Source: Candidatus Woesearchaeota archaeon (GTDB lineage Archaea > Nanobdellota > Nanobdellia > Woesearchaeales > SM23-78). Taken from it: DNA of 64,000 bases. The notes beneath the pieces are model-generated. The model ran no database searches and was not told the DNA's origin. It worked only from the letters and a program-made list of their open reading frames with translations. The stretch spans positions 1 to 64,000 of the forward strand of contig JAFGGS010000003.1 in assembly GCA_016930415.1 (NCBI GenBank), given 5' to 3'. The stretch's first letter is position 1, and the number at the start of each line of letters is the position of its first letter. Positions 1 to 8,357 of the stretch are shown here, piece after piece. A program made the translations under genes and the position numbers.

Positions 1-2678
1 TCGAACATTGCTAGTTCTGGGTTGTACTTCCTGAAGTTGAAGTCAGTGCTCCGGTACGCTTCTCCTTTGCGTCGTCCGTAATGATACAACTCTTTTATCT
101 CATCATCATTCAAACTCCTATTCCAAACACCAACTTCATCAATAGAACCGTTAAAAGGATTGCCATTATTCCAATCAGTACCAATCCTCGCACTCCCACC
201 AGCAGCACCAGCAGAATTATCAACAAAAACAGTGCCTTTCAAATCACCATCAACATAAAGCCTCATCTCCTCATCAGGCCTGTCAATAACGCCAACCACA
301 TGATGCCAAACATCATCATCATAATCAACATCATCAACAGTCTCCTGATAAGAAGTATAACCAGAACAACCAGAACCAGTATTAAAACGAATATTCAAAT
401 CACCATTAGTCTCCAACCGAAGACTCCAACCAAGACAATTCCCCTCCTTCCACAAGAAATACCCGCGAGGATCCTGCTTTCCACCCCTAATCCAAGCAGA
501 AAGAGTCTTCGCCTCACCAACATCAACATTCAACACCGAAAGACTATCAGATATAGCAATATAATCATCAACACCATCAAAGCCATAAGCCTCTCTTAAT
601 TTTCCATCAGTCTCGGTTGCCCCGTTAATGGATGATGCAGGGTTGGTGCCTGTCTCGTCGCTTCCATCACCGTCCAGCTTGTAGTAGCTTACTAAGCCGT
701 CGGATGGTAAGCTGCCGTATTCGCTTTGGAACTTGGAGCCGTAATCGTAGAGCTCCTTGATTTCAGAGGGGGATAATGCCCGATTCCACAAACCTACTTC
801 GTCTATTGAGCCGTTGAAGTCGCGGCTCCTGTCTGTCGGCAGCTTTCCGCCTATCATCAAGGGATTGTCGTTCTCGGTTATGGTGTTGACGTTGTAGCCG
901 TATCCTGCCTGGGCGCCGTTCACGTAAATGTATGCGTTTGACTTGTTGTAAGTGAATACGATGTGGCTCCATTGGTTCAGGGGTATTGTCCAGCTTGTTG
1001 CCAGGGGGTTCCAGCTGCCTGAGATCCATACTCCTCCTTGGGTCGTGTTGTTGGGTGAGCCTGAGAATTGCAGCATGTAAGCCCCATACTTCGCAACCAT
1101 ATAGCCTTGGGTGGCTCTTGCCGGCTTGACCCAGGTGGATATTGTTATGGCATCGTCCAAGTCCAGTCCGGAGTCTGGTCCGTCTGGTACCTGGAGGTAG
1201 TCTGCTGAGCCGTCGAACTTGTAGGCCTGTCTTACTTTTCCATCGACTGGCGTGGCGTTTATCGCTGTTCCGTTGTTTCCATACTCTGATGATCCGAAGC
1301 TTTGGCTTGGCGTGCCGTAGGAGGTATCCTGCCTGAATCCCTCCAGCGGGGTCAGGTAGTTGTCTGGGAATGATTTGCTATCATCTCTTACTAAGACCTT
1401 TATCTTCTGCCGCGTCGTCTTACCAGCGGCTATGCTGTTCCATCGGCCAATCACGACTCCTGGGATGGAGTCGCTTGTTCTCGTGGCGTAGTCAAAGTCT
1501 GTGGTGGCACTCTCGTTCCAGTCTACGACGTAGATGTCTGGGCTTATGGAGTCGCTTGTGAAACTTACACCTGCTATCCCTGTCTTTGAGTCCCAATCGG
1601 TGTAAGAGACGTTCCCTGTCTTATTGTCTGTGCCATTCCAGATATTGTATTGGCCGGAGTACCAGTGTTTGATTCCATGGTAGACATGGTAGTTCAGGTC
1701 TGCGTACGAGTCTAGCTCTATATGCGTCTTGTAGAAGTTCCAGCTGTTCGAAGCATTATTAGCTGCATTGTCGGTGTAGTAATAAGCGTTGATGTGGTCA
1801 GGGTATTCTGTGATTACGCACTTGGTTGAGGTCTTGCCTGCGCTTATGGTCCATGTGGTCGTGTATAGTGCTCCGATGCTCTGGTCCCAACCCATGTCTC
1901 CTCTTCCCCAGTTGAAGGAGTCGTTCAGGTAAGTGTAGTATAAGTCCACCCCGCCGCCATAGCTTACTCTCATCCTGTAATAAGGCGTGGACACGTTCAG
2001 GTCAGAGCAGCCTCCGGTGTAGTTTATCACGGCCAATGGATTGCTTGATCCGGTGTCGAACACGCCTCCTTCCATGCTGTAGTAGCTCACCAGCCCTTCT
2101 GTCGGGATGGATCCTCTGCCCAGTTCCTGCTCCTTGGCCTCGTACCCGTATCTCATGGTCTGGCCTCCGGCGATTATCTCTCCTGTCGGGCTGTAGAGAG
2201 TCCTCTCGATCACGTTTCCATCCTCATCCGTGACTACGCTCGAGCTTCCTTTCAGGTCGCCGTGGGTGTACACCTTGCTGCCGTCCGGCTCTTGCTGGGC
2301 TATAAGCTGGCCCTCGTGGTAGATGTAGGTGAAGTTGTAGCTTCCAGAGGAGTTCACGACTGTCACGAAGTTCTTGCTCCAGTAATAGACTGTCTCTTCG
2401 AGGCTTCCGCTCTCGTTGTAGACTTTCTTCTGCCACACCCGCTCCTCGACCGGGTGGTAGACGTATTCAAGCATCAACGCGCTGCTATCGTCGCTTCCAT
2501 TGTAGACCTTCACCAGCTGGTTGAGCGAGTTATAGACTCTGTACTTGCCATCTCCCGTCATGAGGTTGCCGTTCGCGTCGTACTCCAGGTTCATCTCGGC
2601 CGCAAGGCAGATGGGCAGGCTCATGACTAGGAAGATCATGAAGATCGCGCTTCCCCCGAAAGTCTTTGCCTTTTTCAT
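1..2678 (-). CDS. Secreted YD/RHS-core protein interrupted by LamG (concanavalin-like) domains; partial, runs off left edge
   Basis: Manual translation from ATG at 2678: MKKAKTFGGSAIFMIFLVMSLPICLAAEMNLEYDANGNLMTGDGKYRVYNSLNQLVKVYN...HGDLKGSSSVVTDEDGNVIERTLYSPTGEIIAGGQTMRYGYEAKEQE...LamG...LamG...DFNFRKYNPELAMF. Frame checked at about 1571, 779 and 5. Absent from ORF track because no stop lies in the window. Confidence 0.9.
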   Translation of the reverse strand, partial: MKKAKTFGGSAIFMIFLVMSLPICLAAEMNLEYDANGNLMTGDGKYRVYNSLNQLVKVYNGSDDSSALMLEYVYHPVEERVWQKKVYNESGSLEETVYYWSKNFVTVVNSSGSYNFTYIYHEGQLIAQQEPDGSKVYTHGDLKGSSSVVTDEDGNVIERTLYSPTGEIIAGGQTMRYGYEAKEQELGRGSIPTEGLVSYYSMEGGVFDTGSSNPLAVINYTGGCSDLNVSTPYYRMRVSYGGGVDLYYTYLNDSFNWGRGDMGWDQSIGALYTTTWTISAGKTSTKCVITEYPDHINAYYYTDNAANNASNSWNFYKTHIELDSYADLNYHVYHGIKHWYSGQYNIWNGTDNKTGNVSYTDWDSKTGIAGVSFTSDSISPDIYVVDWNESATTDFDYATRTSDSIPGVVIGRWNSIAAGKTTRQKIKVLVRDDSKSFPDNYLTPLEGFRQDTSYGTPSQSFGSSEYGNNGTAINATPVDGKVRQAYKFDGSADYLQVPDGPDSGLDLDDAITISTWVKPARATQGYMVAKYGAYMLQFSGSPNNTTQGGVWISGSWNPLATSWTIPLNQWSHIVFTYNKSNAYIYVNGAQAGYGYNVNTITENDNPLMIGGKLPTDRSRDFNGSIDEVGLWNRALSPSEIKELYDYGSKFQSEYGSLPSDGLVSYYKLDGDGSDETGTNPASSINGATETDGKLREAYGFDGVDDYIAISDSLSVLNVDVGEAKTLSAWIRGGKQDPRGYFLWKEGNCLGWSLRLETNGDLNIRFNTGSGCSGYTSYQETVDDVDYDDDVWHHVVGVIDRPDEEMRLYVDGDLKGTVFVDNSAGAAGGSARIGTDWNNGNPFNGSIDEVGVWNRSLNDDEIKELYHYGRRKGEAYRSTDFNFRKYNPELAMF

Positions 2679-5600
2679 ATTACCACAACCCTCTGCGCTG
2701 AATCATTATAGCTTGTGGAATTTACCCTGCCGATAGGCTTGTAAATGCCGCCAGTCGAGTATGATGTTTCCACCAGGATGATGATGTCATCCGAGTTTAT
2801 GTCTATGGGTTCGTTCCCGCTCACGTTCTCAAGTCCTGTGTCAAGCCTCCAGTTGAAGGTTTGTTGCGATTGCAAGTCGTTTTCCACTATCAGCTCGTAT
2901 ACTGACTTGTCAGCTCCGCTGAGGACGGCATCGAAAGCTGATAGTTTAAGTGGCTTGACGTTGAGGTAATCCATGAGCTTGTCGGTTAGTCCTGCGTAGT
3001 CCACGCTGACATTTATCTCGTTCATACCTTGGGTCGTGTAGCTGCTTTCCATGACCAATTCCACACTCTGGCCGCTTGGTATGATTGTGGTATTGTAAGT
3101 GAATGGGTTCGACACTCCCCACCCAACTTCTCCTTGCGCCCAGTAGTTCACCACGAAGAAGCGCAGAGTCTCGTTGGTGTAGTCTCCAGAGGTTCTGGTG
3201 TAGTTAATTATCTCAGCCCCTCTTAGCTTGAAGTGTTCTGTGTGGTTTGCCCCAGTGGAGTCTCCGCTCAAGCTGACATAGTATTCTTTGAGTCCAGGAG
3301 TGGTATAGTTCGTCTCTGTTATTACCACGATATCCTCATCTGTTGACAGGTTGACATTGTTTGTTGAAGTGGCTCCATTGGTGGTCTCATTTATCTCGAC
3401 GTTCATGTCTTCATAGTAATTCTTGACTGTGAAAGCCACGACCCGCTGGCTCACGTTCGTGTATAGTACGTCATACTCTTCTATGGCCAGTCCCTGCACC
3501 AGCACATCTGTGCTTATGCTCTCGCTTCCATCGTTGCTTTCGGCAGTGCAGGTGAAGGTCTTGCTGCCTGGCCCTGAGAAGTAATAGTCGATCTCGTTAG
3601 GTATGGATTCGAAACCGGATAGGTCTGTAGATTCGATGGAGCTTACGTCATTGCATGTCCAATCTATCTCGTTCACAGTCTCGTTCAGGTCATTAGATAT
3701 CACGAACTCGAATAACCTGCGGGTAACGTCTCCGTAGAGAACGTTGAGAGCTTCGGCTCTTGTTCCGAACTTGATATGTTCTTCTTCCTCATCTTTATTA
3801 ATGCCGTTAGTCGCCTTGAATTCAACGTCGTAGTCACCGCCGTTTGAGTACTCTTTCTCTATCAGGAATATCGTGTCGTCCCCTGCAGTCACGGTTACAG
3901 TATCCTGCATCGAGTCCTCATCTCCAAAACTTATGTTGAAGGTCGCGTTTAGGGTCTCATCCTCCTCGTTTATGAGGTTGAATTCAAAAACCCTCTTTTT
4001 GAGAGAGGTGCTTAGCTCGTGAGGCTCGTACATGTCAACGCCGATAGAGTCCTGCATTACCTGGCTTGGCGCGTGGGCCTGAGCTCCGGCGTACCTATAT
4101 CTCTGGCTCACGTTGTTCTTTATGAGCTTCTTGAGGTTACCGATGCTGTTATAGCTGAAGATGTAGCTGTCAGCTCCTGCAGTTGCGTTTACAAGCCGAT
4201 CCAGGTAGTCGTAGCTCATCTCCTGTATCCTTCCAGAGGTAAGATCGCTGATGGTCAACAGGTTTCCGACAGGGTCGTAGGTGTATTCCAGGCTTTGCCC
4301 GCCAGGGCTCGATATGCTTTTCAGCCGGTTATTGGATTGGTCGTATGCGTAAGAGGTCGTGATTCCATTCTCATATCCTCTGCTTAGAACACTTCCGAAT
4401 GAGTTGTAGGATGCATCAGAGAGATATCCTACAATCTCGCCCACTTTCCCTTGGCCGTTGTAATCGTATGTCAGGTCATTGTCCTCAACCAATCGGTCCT
4501 GGGAATCGTATGCGAAGTTATTTGAGAAAACCAGGCCATTAATGGTCTGGGTGGCCTCAATCACCCGGAGTCTGTCGTCATAAGAGTAGCTTATCGAGTC
4601 TGAGTTCATGGTTATGCTGCTTAGGGTTCCTGCATAGTCCTTATCATACTCGAACGTGAGATTGACGTCAGCGCTCTCCTTCGAGACTACGCGTCCGAGG
4701 GCATCGTATTCTAGCATTATTGCCTGGCCTTTGGCGTCTGTCTGGGTTATCAGGTTCCCGTTCAGGTCGTAGCTATAAGTCCAGGTTCCCATGTCAGGAT
4801 CGTCCATGCCTATCTTTCTGGACAAGGCATCGTATTCAAACCTGAATTGATTGCCCTCGTTGTCGATTATCCTGACGAGATTATCGTTGGAGTCATATTC
4901 ATATTTCGTGACGTAAACGCTCGCAATGCCTGAGAAAGGGTCTACTACCCGCTCGTAGACGCGGGATATCCTGTCCTGGCCATCCAAGGTATATGAATGC
5001 GCGTGGCCGTTCTCATCATAGTCCGTGATATTGTATCTTCCAAATTCCACGTTCTTGCTCGTTCCATCAGGATTCTCTACCGAGACGACCCGGTCCAGTG
5101 CATCATAAGCATATGAGGTCAGGTTGTCTGTCCCTGACTTCTCTGTCATTCCTGATTCATACCCTGCAAAGTAAGGGTTCTGTTCGGAGCCTATCCTGTA
5201 GTCTGCATCATAGAATATGTTCTTGACTATCTCAGTCCCGTTTCCAAGGTCGCTCTTCACTTGCACAAGGTTGGCGAATCCATCATAGTAATAAGAGATG
5301 TTATCATAATCAGACCCTGTTGTCCTAAGGCTGATGACTATCCTCTCGGGCGCGTCTCCGTCGAAATCATATATGTATTTTTTGGTTGGTAGCGCTGAGC
5401 TGCCGTAAGGCCTGATTTCCTTCATGATCCTCCCGAAGATGTCGTATTCATAAGAGGTCTTTATGCCGTTCTCTTCTCTCCACTGCAGGTTGCCTGTGCC
5501 TTCGTCGTATTCAAAAGTGGTCAGGTGACCTAATGGATTGATTATGTTCTCCACGAAGATGTTCAGGTCATCGTATTGGTACCTGTAAGCGTTCCCCAGG

Positions 5601-8341
5601 GAGTCTGTTTTGGATATCATGTTCCCGAAAGGATCATAAGTGAAGTGTGCGTATGAGTTGTTCCCGTCCTCAAGCCAGTATTCTGTCTTTGTGAGCTCTC
5701 CAAGCGAGCCAACCCCTGTCAGGCCAAGGCCGTCATAATAGTATTTCATCTCTTTCACCTTGTTGAAGGTGGAGTCATAGACCGTCATCTTGGAGACTTT
5801 GTCGATGATCCAGTCTTCGAAGTTGAAGCCATAGGAGTAATTGTAGTACTTCTCATCCCCAGCCACTGCCAGGTCTCCATAGTCAGAGAGGTATTGCGGG
5901 TTTCCGAACACGTTGTAGGAATATTCTTTCTTCAGGACGCGCGGATCTGCTTCACCCTCGTAGATGTAAGTGGTCGATGAAGCTAGGCTTAAATTGTAGA
6001 CTCCATCCAAATAGGTGTAGTTGTAGTCCTTCACGTTCCTGTTGATCAGCCCGCCTGACTCGTTATAAACCTCAATCGCGTATTCTTTTCCTTTTCGGGC
6101 GTCATCTTGATGGAAGTAGTGCTTTATCACGACATCAGTCTTTGTCTCTGTGGAGAGCCCGAATCCCCTGAACTCTGACTTGTCATAATCATACTTGCCG
6201 TAGTTATACTCATAAAAGCCCTCTCCGAGAGTGTTGAAATCATCGCTTAGGGAATTGTTTTTCTTCACCTCCGAGACAACGAATATGTTGAATCCCATCT
6301 TCGAGATATCGTCTTCCATGTTGTTGTATTGCGTCGAGGTCGTATAGTTGATGGTCGTGACTCCGCCGTACTCATTAGTTATGGTCTTAATGAGGAAAGG
6401 GGTCGTTGAGTCCTTTGTGTAAGTCCTGTTCTCTCCGCCATAAGAGATTATGAGATCAGCGAATCCGTCTCCATCGACGTCTCCCAGCCTTCTTCCGAGA
6501 TTATAGCCTCCCAGGATGAAAGATTCAGGCATTTGCCAGGAGCTATCCGAAGTCCAGCCGTTTCCTGTATTAAGCCAAACCTCTTTCGCAGTGGTAGACC
6601 CATTCTCGTAATTCTCAAGTATATCAACCAAGCCATCTCCGTTGACATCCGCGAATCTCACACCAGTATCCGATCTTCCAGTCTGAGTGAAGAAGAACGA
6701 GGAGGGGGGAGTCCAGGCGCTGCTTGATTCCCAACCAGTTCCGTTGTTAAGCCACGTTTCACGAACTGTTGTGCTGCTCAGGTAAGATGACCGCATTATG
6801 TCTATGAGCCCATCTCCGTTCACATCAAGCAATCTGGTTCCCTGGTCCACTCCGCTCGAATCCACGATCTCTGCAGGGATAATCCAGGAGACAGCGATCC
6901 AACCAGCCCCATTATTAAGATAGACTTGGTGAAAGCCAGTCTTTGATTTTACGATGTCATCTCTTCCGTCAGCGTTAACGTCGACTAACAGCACGCCTTG
7001 ATCCACTCCGCTGGAGCTTACGAAATCAGTCGGGATGCTCCAACCGCTCAGCTCCCATCCTTGTCCATCATCGTTAAGATAGACCTCGTGGGTGCCGCTC
7101 GCTTTTGAAACCACCAAGTCAGTGAAGCCGTCCTTGTTGACGTCTCCGAAGCGCACGCCTTGGTCAACTCCGCTCGCATCAACAAAGGATACTGGGATTG
7201 TCCTTGAACTATCGAGAGTCCAGCCCGCACTCTTGTTGTTGATCCAGACTGCACCGACTCCTGATTTATTCCTGATGATATCCAGGAACCCATCATTATT
7301 CACGTCCAACAGCCTCACCCCGTAATCGATATGTGAAGAATCAGAAAATATCTCTGTCGGCTTCCAGATAGAAGTCTGATTGGTAAACCCGGTTTCAGCA
7401 TCATAGTATTCAAAATTGATGGTATGCAGAATGGAAGAATCATCCTCGCCGTAATAAACGATGCTCTCCAGAGCCGAGAGCGAATCAGCCAGGATAGAGT
7501 AGGAAAAAGCATATCTCTTGACAAGGGCATCGTCTACAGAGACCATTATGTCAGAAAGCCTTCTTGACTCTTCCAACAGATTGCCTTGTTCGTACACTCT
7601 CCTTCGGTCTGGCCTGACGCTTGTTTCATAGCTAAAATCTATCGTTCGTTTCCTGTCAGAATTGTACTCTATCCTATCCAGATAGACCGCGCCTTCATCC
7701 TCTGCGTTTGGATCTTGAGAGTAGCTGTAGAATATCCTGTTTCCATGGGTGTCCCCTACCTCGTCAAGGAACCATTTTAGAGAGTATGACCTGCCGGTGT
7801 TGGAAGCCAGTCTTGACTCGGTGTTATGGCCAAAGCGGTATTTCTTACCGTCCTGCTTCGTGACCGTCCAGGAGTCGTCTGTCTCGTTCCTCTCGATCCT
7901 GAACCAGTAGTCTACTTCGGTATGATATAATCCTCCGGAATATATCAATTCGTAAAGGTCGTCCTCCAGGAAGAATATGAACTTGTCATCAGAAGTGTCG
8001 TCAGGCGTCGATTGCACATCCCTGTATATCAAGTCGTACTTGATGCCCCAGCCAGCGCCCATGACACTAGGTCTTTGCTTAACCCGCTGACTGTTATAAA
8101 AAACAAATACTGAAGGGCTCAAACCATTTACTCCTGGTGGCGTATCGATCGTGTATGTGTAAGTTGCAGCTCCTGGGAAGAGGCTGGTCGCGTATTGGCC
8201 AAACATCCTGACAACAGGGCTATCAGGCACATTCGCCTTGTGCAGGTAAGGCTTGTAATCGTCAGCAGCAGAGCCCAGCCCTGCAAGAAGAAGGACGACG
8301 ATGCACAATCCTAAGATTAACCTGTTGACAGACACTAACAT
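2675..8341 (-). CDS. Giant secreted SpvB/TcdB-like protein: signal peptide, SpvB-like N-domain, six FG-GAP/VCBS repeats, YD (RHS) repeats, five C-terminal Ig-like repeats
   Basis: 1888 aa; LFPGAATYTYTIDTPPGVNGLSPSVFVFYNS (SpvB-like); repeated DVNxDGxxD; many YDxxGxL/YxYDxxxR repeats; five ~90-aa repeats at the C-terminus. ATGA overlap with next gene. Confidence 0.93.
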   Translation of the reverse strand: MLVSVNRLILGLCIVVLLLAGLGSAADDYKPYLHKANVPDSPVVRMFGQYATSLFPGAATYTYTIDTPPGVNGLSPSVFVFYNSQRVKQRPSVMGAGWGIKYDLIYRDVQSTPDDTSDDKFIFFLEDDLYELIYSGGLYHTEVDYWFRIERNETDDSWTVTKQDGKKYRFGHNTESRLASNTGRSYSLKWFLDEVGDTHGNRIFYSYSQDPNAEDEGAVYLDRIEYNSDRKRTIDFSYETSVRPDRRRVYEQGNLLEESRRLSDIMVSVDDALVKRYAFSYSILADSLSALESIVYYGEDDSSILHTINFEYYDAETGFTNQTSIWKPTEIFSDSSHIDYGVRLLDVNNDGFLDIIRNKSGVGAVWINNKSAGWTLDSSRTIPVSFVDASGVDQGVRFGDVNKDGFTDLVVSKASGTHEVYLNDDGQGWELSGWSIPTDFVSSSGVDQGVLLVDVNADGRDDIVKSKTGFHQVYLNNGAGWIAVSWIIPAEIVDSSGVDQGTRLLDVNGDGLIDIMRSSYLSSTTVRETWLNNGTGWESSSAWTPPSSFFFTQTGRSDTGVRFADVNGDGLVDILENYENGSTTAKEVWLNTGNGWTSDSSWQMPESFILGGYNLGRRLGDVDGDGFADLIISYGGENRTYTKDSTTPFLIKTITNEYGGVTTINYTTSTQYNNMEDDISKMGFNIFVVSEVKKNNSLSDDFNTLGEGFYEYNYGKYDYDKSEFRGFGLSTETKTDVVIKHYFHQDDARKGKEYAIEVYNESGGLINRNVKDYNYTYLDGVYNLSLASSTTYIYEGEADPRVLKKEYSYNVFGNPQYLSDYGDLAVAGDEKYYNYSYGFNFEDWIIDKVSKMTVYDSTFNKVKEMKYYYDGLGLTGVGSLGELTKTEYWLEDGNNSYAHFTYDPFGNMISKTDSLGNAYRYQYDDLNIFVENIINPLGHLTTFEYDEGTGNLQWREENGIKTSYEYDIFGRIMKEIRPYGSSALPTKKYIYDFDGDAPERIVISLRTTGSDYDNISYYYDGFANLVQVKSDLGNGTEIVKNIFYDADYRIGSEQNPYFAGYESGMTEKSGTDNLTSYAYDALDRVVSVENPDGTSKNVEFGRYNITDYDENGHAHSYTLDGQDRISRVYERVVDPFSGIASVYVTKYEYDSNDNLVRIIDNEGNQFRFEYDALSRKIGMDDPDMGTWTYSYDLNGNLITQTDAKGQAIMLEYDALGRVVSKESADVNLTFEYDKDYAGTLSSITMNSDSISYSYDDRLRVIEATQTINGLVFSNNFAYDSQDRLVEDNDLTYDYNGQGKVGEIVGYLSDASYNSFGSVLSRGYENGITTSYAYDQSNNRLKSISSPGGQSLEYTYDPVGNLLTISDLTSGRIQEMSYDYLDRLVNATAGADSYIFSYNSIGNLKKLIKNNVSQRYRYAGAQAHAPSQVMQDSIGVDMYEPHELSTSLKKRVFEFNLINEEDETLNATFNISFGDEDSMQDTVTVTAGDDTIFLIEKEYSNGGDYDVEFKATNGINKDEEEEHIKFGTRAEALNVLYGDVTRRLFEFVISNDLNETVNEIDWTCNDVSSIESTDLSGFESIPNEIDYYFSGPGSKTFTCTAESNDGSESISTDVLVQGLAIEEYDVLYTNVSQRVVAFTVKNYYEDMNVEINETTNGATSTNNVNLSTDEDIVVITETNYTTPGLKEYYVSLSGDSTGANHTEHFKLRGAEIINYTRTSGDYTNETLRFFVVNYWAQGEVGWGVSNPFTYNTTIIPSGQSVELVMESSYTTQGMNEINVSVDYAGLTDKLMDYLNVKPLKLSAFDAVLSGADKSVYELIVENDLQSQQTFNWRLDTGLENVSGNEPIDINSDDIIILVETSYSTGGIYKPIGRVNSTSYNDSAQRVVVI

Positions 8342-8357
8342 ATCACCCCTTCAAGCC

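Noticed and set aside
81-599. 172-aa plus-strand ORF
   Set aside because: Antisense to the LamG cassette; low-complexity Ile/Thr/Asn protein produced by the coding-strand codon bias.
2675-8341. Classical polymorphic toxin with a C-terminal toxin domain
   Set aside because: The C-terminus is Ig-like repeats, and the second protein shows LamG and RHS core rather than a recognisable toxin within the window.
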